Shown: positions 1 to 9,044, counted from the stretch's first letter. The stretch: DNA of 64,000 bases from Mucilaginibacter cryoferens (GCF_014205845.1 NZ_JACHCR010000016.1:1-64000), one strand, 5' to 3'. Numbers and translations are program-made. Notes: generated by a model from the letters alone, not told the origin.

Positions 1-1197
1 CTCCAGTTATCAGACCATGTGGAGTTTGTACTGGACGAAGCTGCTGCATCTGAGCTTACCCGTTTTGATACCCCATGGCTGGTAAAAGATTGCTCATGGG
101 ATGATAATATACTGAAGAAAAAAGCGGTGATCTGGCTGGCTGATACCATTGGTAAACCGGTACTGAAACTAACCGAAGAAGATTACAACAACCATGGTAT
201 GGCTCAATTGGCTGTAGAGCAAGGCCCGGTTTACAACATCAATATTGATATTTTTAACCAGATACAGCATACCATTACCGGCTGGCCCGGTGGCAAGCCC
301 GATGCGGATGATTCACAACGCCCCGAACGTGCTTTGCCTGCCAAAAAACGGTCTGTCATCTTTTCTCCGCATCCTGATGATGATGTGATCTCGATGGGCG
401 GTACTTTTATCCGATTGGTAGACCAGGGACATGATGTGCATGTAGCCTACCAAACATCGGGCAATACCGCGGTTTGGGATGATGATGTATTACGCTACAT
501 GGAATTTGCCATTGATTTTACCAACAGCATTGGCGAGGATAGCGGTCACCTGAACAAATTGTACGAAGAGATGCGCGCTTTTTTCCCGCAGAAACAGCCT
601 AACCAGATTGATACCCGCGAGATCCGCAATGTAAAAGGGTTTATCCGTAAAACAGAGGCTATCTCGGGTGCACGGTATGCCGGGTTGCAGGATGATCACA
701 TCCACTTTATGGCTTTACCTTTTTACGAAACAGGTAAAACCAAAAAGAACACCGTTGGCGAGGAAGATATCCAGCTGACGATCGACCTGCTTCAAAAAAT
801 AAAACCACAGCAGATCTTCGCAGCAGGTGATTTTGCCGATCCTAACGGAACCCACCTGGTTTGTTTCAACATTATTTTAGCTGCCCTCGAGCGCTTGAAA
901 AATACCGAAGAATGGGTTAAAGATTGCTGGCTGTGGATGTACCGCGGTGCATGGCACGAGTTCCCTACACACGAGATTGAAATGGCGGTACCGCTATCTC
1001 CACAAGAAGTTATCCGCAAACGTGATGCTATCTTTAAACATCAATCTCAAAAAGACCGCCCGGTGTTCCCTGGTGATGATGCAAGGGAGTTTTGGGTACG
1101 GGCTGAAGACAGGACTCGCGATACAGCTCAACGTTATGACCGTTTAGGACTTGCCGAATATGAGGCCATAGAAGCCTTTGTGAGATACAAGTTTTAA
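1..1197 (+). CDS. NagB-like/PIG-L deacetylase fusion protein, C-terminal part (5' end outside window)
   Basis: The reading frame is open to base 1, so this is the 3' part of a longer gene; the GTG at 19 is not a convincing start. The first ~35 codons (VEFVLDEAAASELTRFDTPW) resemble the end of the glucosamine-6-phosphate deaminase-like half known in Bacteroidota. From about residue 112 a PIG-L (LmbE-like) deacetylase domain follows, with the metal motif PHPDDD and later a GDFADPNGTH segment carrying a probable metal-binding His. Known fusions are about 640 aa. The likely role is amino-sugar metabolism: deamination of GlcN-6-P plus removal of an N-acetyl or similar group. The substrate of the PIG-L half is not known. 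A terminator hairpin follows at 1224. Confidence 0.85.
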   Translation, partial: LQLSDHVEFVLDEAAASELTRFDTPWLVKDCSWDDNILKKKAVIWLADTIGKPVLKLTEEDYNNHGMAQLAVEQGPVYNINIDIFNQIQHTITGWPGGKPDADDSQRPERALPAKKRSVIFSPHPDDDVISMGGTFIRLVDQGHDVHVAYQTSGNTAVWDDDVLRYMEFAIDFTNSIGEDSGHLNKLYEEMRAFFPQKQPNQIDTREIRNVKGFIRKTEAISGARYAGLQDDHIHFMALPFYETGKTKKNTVGEEDIQLTIDLLQKIKPQQIFAAGDFADPNGTHLVCFNIILAALERLKNTEEWVKDCWLWMYRGAWHEFPTHEIEMAVPLSPQEVIRKRDAIFKHQSQKDRPVFPGDDAREFWVRAEDRTRDTAQRYDRLGLAEYEAIEAFVRYKF

Positions 1198-1223
1198 TAT
1201 TATACTAATGACAAACATTAATG

Positions 1224-1253
1224 GGCGATGGGTTAAAACTCATCGCCTTTTTT
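1224..1253 (+). terminator. Intrinsic terminator after the nagB/PIG-L gene
   Basis: The arms GGCGATG (1224-1230) and CATCGCC (1241-1247) enclose a 10-nt loop that can pair further (GGT/ACT with one mismatch). A run of six T follows at 1248-1253. It separates the gene from the downstream toxin-antitoxin operon. Confidence 0.75.
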
Positions 1254-1255
1254 GG

Positions 1256-1297
1256 CTAAGCAAAAGTTGGTATTTAACCAACTTTTGCTTAGGTTTG
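1256..1297 (+). promoter_or_regulatory. higBA promoter overlapped by a 16-bp inverted-repeat operator
   Basis: A perfect inverted repeat has arms 1256-1271 and 1277-1292 (CTAAGCAAAAGTTGGT and its complement) and a 5-nt loop. A Bacteroidota promoter is laid over it: TTG at 1267-1269, 20-nt spacer, then TAGGTTTG (perfect TAnnTTTG) at 1290-1297. Transcription would start near 1302, only about 9 nt before the toxin ATG at 1311. This arrangement suits autorepression by the HigA antitoxin, alone or with HigB. The repeat and promoter match are seen; the binding is inferred. Confidence 0.65.
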
Positions 1298-1310
1298 TTA
1301 TTAATTCACT

Positions 1311-1604
1311 ATGCTAATAATTTATGTCCGCAAGCTGGACCAGTTTGCAAAAAAACACGCTGATTCTGGTAAAAGCTTAAGGGTTTGGAAAACCGTGGTT
1401 GAGGTTGCAAGATGGAAAAGGAGCATTGAAGTTTTGCAAGATTTCCCCACTGCCAAAATTATTAAAGGCGATAGAGCGCGCTTTAAAATAGTTGGTAATA
1501 AGTATAGGTTGATAGTAGAAGTAGATTACGAAGACGAGATTGTGGAAGTACGATTTATAGGTACTCACGCTGAGTATGATGAAATTAACGCAGAAACTAT
1601 CTAA
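1311..1604 (+). CDS. higB: HigB-family type II toxin (RelE-fold mRNA interferase)
   Basis: A 97-aa basic protein matching the HigB_toxin family: N-terminal helix with [10 protein letters not shown], central [12 protein letters not shown], and the C-terminal strand block [13 protein letters not shown]...[13 protein letters not shown]. Family members cut mRNA at the translating ribosome, and the conserved C-terminal THAEYD segment forms part of the active-site region. The toxin comes before the antitoxin, the usual higBA order, with 17 nt between stop and the next ATG. A second, truncated copy of the same toxin lies at 52032-52211. Full length and intact here, so probably functional. Confidence 0.88.
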   Translation: MLIIYVRKLDQFAKKHADSGKSLRVWKTVVEVARWKRSIEVLQDFPTAKIIKGDRARFKIVGNKYRLIVEVDYEDEIVEVRFIGTHAEYDEINAETI

Positions 1605-1621
1605 TAAAATTGATAAATAGT

Positions 1622-1999
1622 ATGACAAAATCACAATGGTTTGTAATAGAAACTGAAGAAGTATACAATCAGGCCCTTGAGCGTTATGAGAAAGTTAAAC
1701 GTTCAAAAAAAGGCTCTGACGAACATAAAGAAAAAAAATTACTTGTCCTTCTTATTTCCGAATACGAAAAAAAGCACAGCGATTTACCTGAAGTTGATCC
1801 TATTGAACTAATTAAAATACGGATGGAAGATTTCGGGTATAAATCTTCAGACCTGGCAAAAGAATATGGTGATAAGGGCACCGTTAGTAAAGTGTTAAAT
1901 TACAAACAGGCCCTGTCTTTAACGATGATCAGGAAATTTAGTGAATTACTCCATATTCCTGCTTCGGCATTGATCAAAGAATACCAGTTGGCAGAATAG
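1622..1999 (+). CDS. higA: HigA-family antitoxin with XRE-type helix-turn-helix
   Basis: I chose the ATG at 1622; a TTG four codons earlier is unlikely. The product is 125 aa. The N-terminal half is charged and helical (VYNQALERYEKVKRSKKG), the part that usually wraps the toxin in this family. The C-terminal half (about 62-120) is a helix-turn-helix: IKIRMEDFGYKSSDLAKEYG, then GTVSKVLNYKQALSLTMIRKFS. It would neutralise HigB and repress the promoter at 1256-1297. The stop is 5 bp from the convergent ftcD stop, so the two transcripts must overlap. It resembles the orphan antitoxin at 51670-52026. Confidence 0.85.
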   Translation: MTKSQWFVIETEEVYNQALERYEKVKRSKKGSDEHKEKKLLVLLISEYEKKHSDLPEVDPIELIKIRMEDFGYKSSDLAKEYGDKGTVSKVLNYKQALSLTMIRKFSELLHIPASALIKEYQLAE

Positions 2000-2004
2000 T
2001 TGTT

Positions 2005-3693
2005 CTACAACCCTATCTTTCCATTTACCATTTCAATAATTTTGGCTTCCAAAGCAATTGCTTTGCGCTCTATCTCGTTACCCCGGTAAACAATATCCAA
2101 AACATAATTTTTATCCTTATAACCCGAAGCGTTGATCTTTACATTCATAAACGCGCCTAATACGGCGGTACGGACACAAAGGGCAGCCACACCTGCATCG
2201 GTTACCGAGTTGGGATTACCTATCTCTACCATCGCCTTAATTACTTCCATACTATTTAAAGCAGTCTCCATTACTTTAAAAGGAATTTCAATGGCATATT
2301 TGGTGGCATCCTGAATTGCCTGATCACGTGCCGCTTTTTCTTCGTCTGTGGATTTAGGCAGGCCGAACGATTCCATGATCTTGTTAAAAGCCGTTGTATC
2401 CAGATCCACCAGGGCAAGCAACTCATTTTTGTATTGCTGCGCCTTCCCGGCCCAGTTGCTAAACTCCAGCCAGCGGCTATCCCATCCTTTTTTGTGAGAA
2501 CTCAGGTTGGCTACCATCCCGGCAAGCGAAGCGCCTAATGAGCCAACATAAGCCGAGATGGAGCCACCACCCGGTGCAGGGCTTTCGCTGGCCGTTTCAT
2601 CGGCAAAATCGGTTAAACTCATACCGATGAGTTTACTATCAGCTTTATCTTTCAATAAATATTCTATAATGCGCTCCTCAGGAATAAACGGACCAAGCTC
2701 ATCTAATCCCATTGATTTAATGGCTATTTTGATCAGTTCCTTTTCGCTTACCCCAACTGAGCGTTGTTGCTTAAGCAAAAAATACCTACCAGCATCCAAC
2801 ATTGCTTTTAAGGGAATCAAGCCTACCAACTCACTGCCTGTTACCCTAATGCCCCGTTCGTTGGCTTTGGTACAAACCTCGTCAAATGCTTTATGAACCG
2901 GGGTTACTTCAATATTGGTCAGGTTCATCGAGATCTGCGCCACGCCATATTCTTCAATATACCAGCCAATTGCTTTTACAGCTTTCAGCGAACCAGGCAC
3001 CGATTTGGGCTTCCCAGTTTCATCGGTTATAATTTTACCGGTTACCGGGTCGCCATCGCGCAATACACGACCGGCTTCGCGCACATCAAATGCAATGGCA
3101 TTTGCCCTGCGGGTTGATGTAGTGTTAAGGTTTACATTATAAGCCACCAGAAAATCCCTTGCGCCTATTACTGTGGCCCCACGTTTGGCATCATTCTCTG
3201 CCGGACCAAAATCGGGCGTCCACTCCGGCAATTTTATCTTCTTAAAAAAGCCTTCATATTCTCCGGCACGAATAACCGAAAGATTACTTCGTTTCTTATT
3301 GGGCTGTGCATTTTCGTATAAATAAGCCGGGATCTGTAATTCTTCGCCAACACGCTTAGCCAGTTGCCGGGCGTAAGCCGCGGTTTCTTCCATAGTAATA
3401 TTACTGATGGGTATCAGCGGGCAAACATCTGTAGCACCCATCCTTGGATGCTCCCCCTTTTGCTTGCTCATATCAATCAGTTCCCCGGCTTTTTTTATGG
3501 CGAGGAATGCCGCCTCAATCACTTTGGATGGTTCGCCAACAAAAGTTACCACAGTACGGTTGGTAGCCTTACCAGGATCTACGTTCAATAACCTCACCCC
3601 CTCAACAGATTCTACCTCATTGGTGATCTGTTTAATAATATCAAGGTTTACGCCTTCGCTAAAATTGGGTACGCATTCAATTAGTTTCGTCAT
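2005..3693 (-). CDS. ftcD: Glutamate formimidoyltransferase / formimidotetrahydrofolate cyclodeaminase (fused)
   Basis: A 562-aa bifunctional enzyme. Residues ~1-300 are the formiminotransferase: VPNFSEG start, GEHPRMGATDVCP with the catalytic His, and a folate-binding half. After a linker, residues ~360-562 are the cyclodeaminase, opening with the Gly-rich segment SESPAPGGGSISAYVG. It moves the formimino group of formimidoyl-glutamate to tetrahydrofolate and then releases ammonia, giving 5,10-methenyl-THF and glutamate. This is the last step of the histidine pathway encoded upstream on the same strand, and no separate hutG or hutF is visible. The ATG sits at the end of a short word-like repeat. 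Confidence 0.93.
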   Translation of the reverse strand: MTKLIECVPNFSEGVNLDIIKQITNEVESVEGVRLLNVDPGKATNRTVVTFVGEPSKVIEAAFLAIKKAGELIDMSKQKGEHPRMGATDVCPLIPISNITMEETAAYARQLAKRVGEELQIPAYLYENAQPNKKRSNLSVIRAGEYEGFFKKIKLPEWTPDFGPAENDAKRGATVIGARDFLVAYNVNLNTTSTRRANAIAFDVREAGRVLRDGDPVTGKIITDETGKPKSVPGSLKAVKAIGWYIEEYGVAQISMNLTNIEVTPVHKAFDEVCTKANERGIRVTGSELVGLIPLKAMLDAGRYFLLKQQRSVGVSEKELIKIAIKSMGLDELGPFIPEERIIEYLLKDKADSKLIGMSLTDFADETASESPAPGGGSISAYVGSLGASLAGMVANLSSHKKGWDSRWLEFSNWAGKAQQYKNELLALVDLDTTAFNKIMESFGLPKSTDEEKAARDQAIQDATKYAIEIPFKVMETALNSMEVIKAMVEIGNPNSVTDAGVAALCVRTAVLGAFMNVKINASGYKDKNYVLDIVYRGNEIERKAIALEAKIIEMVNGKIGL

Positions 3694-3724
3694 CGGTCAT
3701 TGGTCATTAGTCATTGGTCTTATC
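3690..3724. repeat. Word-like direct repeat (ATTGGTC/ATTAGTC) at the ftcD start
   Basis: Between ftcD and hutI the words CATCGGTC, CATTGGTC, CATTAGTC and CATTGGTC follow each other. The first contains the complement of the ftcD start codon. Similar but differently worded arrays occur at 38548-38578 and 60324-60355. Confidence 0.55.
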
Positions 3725-3753
3725 ACTTTGTAAGATCAACGAAATCATAAAAA

Positions 3754-4977
3754 TCAAAATAAATCAGCAGTCCATACCATCTCTGGCTTCAATTTCCCTT
3801 GCTGGTATAATATTTCACAGTAATCATCGCATGGGTATGCTTGCATATCGGCAAGCTTTCCTTTACTTAAACTACCGCGGTCGTCTAATTTTAAAGCCTG
3901 GGCGGCGCGACTGGTTAACCCCGCAAACACCTCAGCGGCGCTTAGTTTTTCAGCGGCAGCCATTACAGCGGCTTGCATCAACAGATCGCCCATTGGTGCC
4001 GAGCCGGGATTCCAATCGCTGGCTATGGCCAGGCAGGCACCGGCATTAAGCAGTTTACGTGCGGGTGCATATGGCATCCCTAATCCCAACGATGCACCGG
4101 GTAAAGTTACTGCTACAGTATCAGAATTAGCCAATAATTTTATTTCATAATCGCCGCTTGCCTCCAAATGATCTGCCGATGCGGCACGGGCTTTAATAGC
4201 CACCTCGCTGCCACCGGTAGTAAACTGATCGGCATGTACGGCCACCTCAAAACCCAGTTGTTTGGCTTTAGCCAGGTAGTTAAGCGCATCGCTTGTATTA
4301 AAGGCACTTTGTTCAATAAAAACATCAACCCGGTTACTTAAGCCCTTTTGTTTGATAACCGGCAACAGGTTTTGTAATAGATAATTGAGGTACTCCTGAT
4401 GATTGCCATCAAAATCTTTAGGTAATATATGGGCGGCCAGGCAGGTTGATATTAAACTGGCATTGGTTTTATCCCCCGCCGATTTGATTGCTTGTAACTG
4501 CCTTAATTCGGCATCGACACTTAAACCATAGCCACTTTTAATTTCGATGGTAGTAACCCCTTCTGCCACGTGGCGTTGAACACGTTTTATTAGTAAGTTG
4601 GTTAATGTGACCTCATCAGCTGTGCGGGTTTGGGTTACCGAATCCCAGATACCGCCGCCCGACTGAGCTATTTCCAGGTAAGTTTTGCCACTGTTGCGCA
4701 TGGCATAATCTTTTGCTCTGCTACCGGCAAAACAAATATGGGTATGGCAATCAATAAAGCCTGGCAGCAGTACATGATCGCCGGTAATTTCTTCTATTTG
4801 TACCAATGGGTAATTTGACCGAAGTTTATCAAAATCATCAACAGCAAGTATCAGCCCATCCTCAATCAACACCCCTCCGTTCGGGAGGATGTGTAATTGC
4901 TCATCGGCCAAAGCACCTTTAAGGGGAAGCCCAGTGAGGGGGAGTATTTGCTTAAATGGACCTATTAGTTTTTTCAT
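3754..4977 (-). CDS. hutI: Imidazolonepropionase
   Basis: A 407-aa metal-dependent amidohydrolase that opens imidazolone-5-propanoate to N-formimidoyl-glutamate, the third step of histidine breakdown. Visible family motifs are the HTHICFAG metal site, EIKSGYGL, the AVHADQ segment with a further metal His, SADHLE, and ASDWNPGSAP with the catalytic Asp. Length fits the family. It lies between hutU (113 bp upstream) and ftcD (60 bp downstream) on the same strand, in an operon-like series. The 5' coding region and the gap before it are rich in CCCC/GGGG hairpin sequence. Confidence 0.94.
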   Translation of the reverse strand: MKKLIGPFKQILPLTGLPLKGALADEQLHILPNGGVLIEDGLILAVDDFDKLRSNYPLVQIEEITGDHVLLPGFIDCHTHICFAGSRAKDYAMRNSGKTYLEIAQSGGGIWDSVTQTRTADEVTLTNLLIKRVQRHVAEGVTTIEIKSGYGLSVDAELRQLQAIKSAGDKTNASLISTCLAAHILPKDFDGNHQEYLNYLLQNLLPVIKQKGLSNRVDVFIEQSAFNTSDALNYLAKAKQLGFEVAVHADQFTTGGSEVAIKARAASADHLEASGDYEIKLLANSDTVAVTLPGASLGLGMPYAPARKLLNAGACLAIASDWNPGSAPMGDLLMQAAVMAAAEKLSAAEVFAGLTSRAAQALKLDDRGSLSKGKLADMQAYPCDDYCEILYQQGKLKPEMVWTADLF

Positions 4978-4999
4978 AATAACAACAGCCCCCTCTAAA

Positions 5000-5078
5000 T
5001 CTCCCCCTGAAGGGGGAGACTTTTAAAAGCCTAAATTTTATTCAATGTTCTTTTAAAGCCCTCCCCTAAAGGGGAGGG
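5000..5078. repeat. Two GC-rich hairpins in the hutU-hutI gap
   Basis: TCTCCCCCT (5000-5008) pairs with AGGGGGAGA (5011-5019), and CCCTCCCCT (5059-5067) with AGGGGAGGG (5070-5078). Fragments of the same kind occur at 38641-38665 and 39481-39516. Such C-run/G-run hairpins are common dispersed repeats in this phylum, from memory. Inside the hut operon they could lower expression of hutI and ftcD relative to hutHU. Confidence 0.55.
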
Positions 5079-5090
5079 TTTGGGTGGGGC

Positions 5091-6764
5091 TTACCACACC
5101 TTTAACCCAAACTTATCTGCCCATTCCGCTGCCTTATCATAACCGGCATCGGTATGGCGGAAGATGCCCATCGCCGGGTCGTTGTATAAAACACGACTAA
5201 GGCAGGTTGCTGCACGATCTGTACCGTCGGCCAGTACCACCATACCCGCATGTTGGGAGTAGCCCATACCTACCCCACCTCCGTGGTGGAACGAGATCCA
5301 GGTAGCACCTCCCGAGGCATTAGCCATCAGGTTAAGCAACGGCCAATCTGATACCGCATCCGAGCCATCTTTCATTGATTCGGTTTCGCGGTTGGGCGAT
5401 GCCACCGAGCCGCAATCTAAATGATCGCGACCGATCACGATCGGGCCTTTTACTTTGCCACTTGCTACCAGCTGGTTAAATAATAAACCAGCTTTCTCTC
5501 TATCGCCCATACCTAACCAGCAAATACGCGCCGGCAGGCCCTGAAACGAGATCTTTTCTCTCGCATTAGTAAGCCATTTAGCCAACGGTTTATCCTCCGG
5601 AAATAATTCCATTAAAGCCTTATCCGTAGTATAAATATCTTCCGGATCGCCGGATAGCGCTACCCACCTGAACGGTCCTTTTCCTTCGCAAAATAGTGGA
5701 CGGATATAAGCCGGCGTAAAGCCCGGAAAATTAAAAGCATCTGGCTCGCCGCCTTGTTTAGCAAACTCGCGCAGGTTGTTACCATAATCAAAAGTTATAG
5801 CGCCGCGTTTTTGCAGTTCCAACATCAGGCTTACGTGCCGGGCCATGCTTTTTAACGATAGCCTTTTATATTCTACAGCATCGCTTTTGCGTAAAGCGGC
5901 AGCTTCTGCTAACGGCAAATTATTCGGGATATACCCGTTTAGCGGATCATGTGCCGAGGTTTGATCGGTTAAAATATCGGGGATGATGTTATCATTCAAT
6001 AACTTTTCTAACAGATCTCCGGCATCGCTTACCAGACCTACGGATAGGGTTTCTTTTTTGGCGATAGCTTCTTTTACCCAGGCGATAGCATCCTCATAAG
6101 AATAGGTCATGCGGTCGATATATTGCGAATCGAGCCTTTTTTGGATGCGGCTTGCATCTACATCGGCACCTAAAAATACACCGCCAGCCATGGTTGCGGC
6201 CAGGGGCTGCGCACCACCCATGCCACCTATGCCGGCGCTTACAATGAGTTTACCAGCTAAATTGCCATTAAAATGTTGGTTACCGCATTCTACAAAAGTT
6301 TCGTAGGTGCCTTGTAAAATACCTTGTGTACCTATATATATCCAGCTACCTGCGGTCATCTGCCCATACATCATCAGTCCCTTGGCCCGCAAATCGTTAA
6401 AATGCTCCCAGTTGGCCCATGCGGGTACCAGGTTGCTGTTGGCTATTAAAACCCGTGGTGCTTCGGGGTGACTGCGGATAATGCCTACCGGTTTACCCGA
6501 TTGTACCAATAAAGAATGATGCTCATCCAGCTCTAACAACAGCTCTATGATCTTTCTTAACGATTCGGGATTGCGGGCCGCCTGGCCAATGCCACCGTAA
6601 ACCACCAGTTCGTCGGGATTTTCGGCCACCTGTCCGTCAAGATTATTGAGCAGCATCCGTAAAGGAGCTTCCGTTTGCCAGCTTTTGGCATGCAGTTGCA
6701 TTCCACGCGGGGCCTTGTACACCGGATGATTAGCGTAGGTTTTAATAAATTCCGAACTCGTCAT
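5091..6764 (-). CDS. hutU: Urocanate hydratase
   Basis: A 557-aa NAD-dependent enzyme that adds water to urocanate to give imidazolone propionate, the second step of histidine use. Typical sequence: [10 protein letters not shown] near the N-terminus, the NAD-binding [10 protein letters not shown] stretch, [13 protein letters not shown] with the conserved Cys, and [15 protein letters not shown]. Length matches the family. Its start overlaps the 3' end of hutH by 23 bp, which suggests translational coupling. Confidence 0.96.
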   Translation of the reverse strand: MTSSEFIKTYANHPVYKAPRGMQLHAKSWQTEAPLRMLLNNLDGQVAENPDELVVYGGIGQAARNPESLRKIIELLLELDEHHSLLVQSGKPVGIIRSHPEAPRVLIANSNLVPAWANWEHFNDLRAKGLMMYGQMTAGSWIYIGTQGILQGTYETFVECGNQHFNGNLAGKLIVSAGIGGMGGAQPLAATMAGGVFLGADVDASRIQKRLDSQYIDRMTYSYEDAIAWVKEAIAKKETLSVGLVSDAGDLLEKLLNDNIIPDILTDQTSAHDPLNGYIPNNLPLAEAAALRKSDAVEYKRLSLKSMARHVSLMLELQKRGAITFDYGNNLREFAKQGGEPDAFNFPGFTPAYIRPLFCEGKGPFRWVALSGDPEDIYTTDKALMELFPEDKPLAKWLTNAREKISFQGLPARICWLGMGDREKAGLLFNQLVASGKVKGPIVIGRDHLDCGSVASPNRETESMKDGSDAVSDWPLLNLMANASGGATWISFHHGGGVGMGYSQHAGMVVLADGTDRAATCLSRVLYNDPAMGIFRHTDAGYDKAAEWADKFGLKVW

Positions 6765-8301
6765 GACTGAGGTTTATATGGTGATCAGTGGCCGCTTTAT
6801 TGGCAGTTGCCAAAAACGAACCATTGGTAATTATTTGATGTAGCTGATTAATATCATCGGCAAATACGCGATCGTTGTTTATAAACGGTACGTATTGGCG
6901 TACGTATTCATGCAACGCCTCAATAACCGGGGTCGACCGCATTGGTCTGCGAAAATCCATAGCCTGTGCCGCGTAAAGCAATTCGATGGCCTGTATGTAT
7001 TCGATATTATCTATAACCAGGTGTAGTTTACGCCCACTGATAGAGCCCATGGATACGTGATCTTCCTGCCCTAACGACGTAGGTACACTATCGGCACTTG
7101 CCGGAAAGCAGAGGGTTTTATTTTCGGTAACCAGGGCCGCCGTTGTGTATTGCGGTATCATCAGGCCCGAGTTTAATCCGGCATCGTGGGTGAGCAGTTT
7201 GGGTAATCCATAACGGCCTTCGCTCATGAGGTAGCAGCGCCTATCGGCTATATTGCCTAATTCGGCAACGGCAACGGTGGCATAATCCAACGGCAATGCC
7301 AATGGTTGCCCGTGAAAGTTGCCCCCGCTGATGGTATCATCGGCACTAAAAATAACAGGGTTATCGGTAACCGAGTTCAACTCAATTTCGGTAAGCTCCT
7401 TGAGGTGAAGCCAGGCATTGCGTGATGCCCCGTGTACCTGCGGCATACACCTTAACGAATATGGATCTTGCACCCTATCGCAGTTAACGTGCGACGAATT
7501 AATCTCCGATCCGGTCAACAATGTAAACAGGCGGTCGGCCACCATTTTGGTGCCTTTAAACGGGCGCAGTGCATGAATGCGTGCATCAAATGGCCTCGCC
7601 GAACCCATTAATCCCTCTAAAGACATGGCGCCAATCAGGTCGGCACGGTTTAAGGCATCATCCAAACGCTCAACAGCTTTTATTGCGAAGGCTAATATAA
7701 ATTGCGTGCCGTTAATTAAGGCAAGGCCTTCTTTGGGGCCTAATACCAACGGCTGCTGGTTATGCTTTTGTAATACCTGCCCAGTGGGCTTACGCTCACC
7801 ATCTTCATAAACCTCGCCTAAACCAATTAATGGTAAAAATAAATGCGATAATGGTGCCAGATCTCCCGATGCCCCTACCGACCCTTTTTCGGGAACCATA
7901 GGGATAATGTTATGATCTATATGCCAGATGATGCGCTGCAAAGTACCTGGCGCAACGCCCGAAAACCCTTGTGCCAAAGCATGCACTTTGGTAATGAGCA
8001 TCAATTTGGCTATTTCGGGCGGAATAGGTTTACCCACGCCTACGCTATGACTTTTAAGAATATTACTTTGCAGCAAACTGGTATCGGCTTCCGAAATATG
8101 GGTATCACAAAGCGGACCAAAACCTGTGTTAATGCCATAAACAGGTATCTGCGCGTGCACTATTTTCTCCACCTCGCCCCATGAAGCCCGGATGGCTTTA
8201 TCGGCATCCACATTAATGACTCCTTTGGTTTTACCCGCGGCAATATCCAGGCAAATACCAATGGTTAAATGATTGGTGCCGTAATTAAAGGTTTCACTCA
8301 T
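6742..8301 (-). CDS. hutH: Histidine ammonia-lyase
   Basis: A 519-aa lyase that removes ammonia from L-histidine to give urocanate. The Ala144-Ser145-Gly146 triad inside [14 protein letters not shown] forms the MIO cofactor; YGINTGFG (about 55-62) holds the catalytic Tyr. [13 protein letters not shown] and QEDHVSMG also match the family. It overlaps marR by 4 nt (ATGA) upstream and hutU by 23 bp downstream, so marR-hutH-hutU is a tight operon. Confidence 0.96.
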   Translation of the reverse strand: MSETFNYGTNHLTIGICLDIAAGKTKGVINVDADKAIRASWGEVEKIVHAQIPVYGINTGFGPLCDTHISEADTSLLQSNILKSHSVGVGKPIPPEIAKLMLITKVHALAQGFSGVAPGTLQRIIWHIDHNIIPMVPEKGSVGASGDLAPLSHLFLPLIGLGEVYEDGERKPTGQVLQKHNQQPLVLGPKEGLALINGTQFILAFAIKAVERLDDALNRADLIGAMSLEGLMGSARPFDARIHALRPFKGTKMVADRLFTLLTGSEINSSHVNCDRVQDPYSLRCMPQVHGASRNAWLHLKELTEIELNSVTDNPVIFSADDTISGGNFHGQPLALPLDYATVAVAELGNIADRRCYLMSEGRYGLPKLLTHDAGLNSGLMIPQYTTAALVTENKTLCFPASADSVPTSLGQEDHVSMGSISGRKLHLVIDNIEYIQAIELLYAAQAMDFRRPMRSTPVIEALHEYVRQYVPFINNDRVFADDINQLHQIITNGSFLATANKAATDHHINLSHDEFGIY

Positions 8302-8804
8302 GGCTTGCTATTTTTAGCTTGATTATTAATATTTCTGCCAATACGGTTAGAGAGCGGGTACGATTGTAAGGCACTCTCCAGCGCGGTTATAGCGGGCAAC
8401 AATTCTTTGCAGCCAAGTTCACTATCCATCATTTCGTTCATCGATTTTTCAACCGCGGCCCAAACAGGTTTAATTTGTTCAAGCAATCCCCTCCCCTTTG
8501 GCGAAAACGTTACCTGCTGCCTGCGGGCATCTACAACACTTGTGGTACTTACTAACAGCCCCCTGTTTTTCAGATTGGTGATCAACTGGCTGGCTGCCGG
8601 ATGACTTACCTCAGTTTGATCGCTCAATTCTTTGATAGATAAGGTATCATGTTGGGATAGCAGATAAAAAACAGGGAACCAGCTGGCCTCAAACTCTATG
8701 CCTTCCTGCTGGTAAGCACGATTAATTTCGGAAAGGAAAGATTCGCTGATACGCCTTAATCTGCTGCCCAAAACAAGATAACCTAAACGCTGGTATAAAT
8801 TCAT
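8298..8804 (-). CDS. MarR-family transcriptional regulator, probable hut operon regulator
   Basis: A 168-aa protein with the MarR winged helix: helices around LSIKELSDQTEVSHPAASQL and a wing with DARRQQVTFSPKGRGLL. It is the first gene of the histidine operon and its stop overlaps the hutH start by 4 nt, which ties it to hut control. Known hut regulators are mostly GntR-type HutC or the HutP antiterminator; a MarR regulator in this place is less familiar. A 20-bp perfect palindrome 9 bp upstream of the ATG is the obvious candidate operator. The ligand is unknown; urocanate or histidine would be reasonable. Confidence 0.88.
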   Translation of the reverse strand: MNLYQRLGYLVLGSRLRRISESFLSEINRAYQQEGIEFEASWFPVFYLLSQHDTLSIKELSDQTEVSHPAASQLITNLKNRGLLVSTTSVVDARRQQVTFSPKGRGLLEQIKPVWAAVEKSMNEMMDSELGCKELLPAITALESALQSYPLSNRIGRNINNQAKNSKP

Positions 8805-8812
8805 AGTGCAAT

Positions 8813-8832
8813 TTATATAAGTACTTATATAA
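8813..8832. promoter_or_regulatory. 20-bp perfect palindrome, candidate MarR operator of the hut operon
   Basis: TTATATAAGTACTTATATAA is its own reverse complement and ends 9 bp before the marR start. Size, symmetry and place match MarR-family operators. No convincing TAnnTTTG box could be placed near it. Confidence 0.6.
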
Positions 8833-8886
8833 CTGCAAATATTTTATGACTTTTTTTATGATAATAATTACCCGCTTTAAACCGAA

Positions 8887-8897
8887 GGGGGGGGGGG
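8887..8897. repeat. Run of 11 G between marR and the DUF2251-like gene
   Basis: Eleven G in a row lie 83 bp upstream of marR, in an otherwise AT-rich intergenic region. Such tracts are prone to slippage in replication and in sequencing. Confidence 0.9.
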
Positions 8898-9011
8898 ACC
8901 TAATGTCATAATGCATATTACAGAAACAAGGATAAAACAAACAGACCTTTAGTGGTAGTACCCCCAAATTACCCAGATGCTATTAAAAGTGAATAAAAGA
9001 TTAAGAACACC

Positions 9012-9019
9012 TATTTTTG
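9012..9019 (+). promoter_or_regulatory. TATTTTTG promoter element (-7) of the DUF2251-like gene
   Basis: A perfect TAnnTTTG lies 25 bp before the ATG at 9045, predicting a start site near 9025. No TTG stands 17-23 nt upstream, so only half of the consensus is met. Confidence 0.45.
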
Positions 9020-9044
9020 CACCAAATAGTGCTTTATTAAAAAT

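Noticed and set aside
1311-1999. Larger defence island around the toxin-antitoxin genes
   Set aside because: Flanks are housekeeping metabolism on both sides; no restriction, Abi or nuclease gene is near.
3407-3733. Long antisense ORFs opposite ftcD, hutI, hutH, parE, glgB and GH31
   Set aside because: All lie inside well-recognised genes, have no family resemblance and are shadows of codon use.
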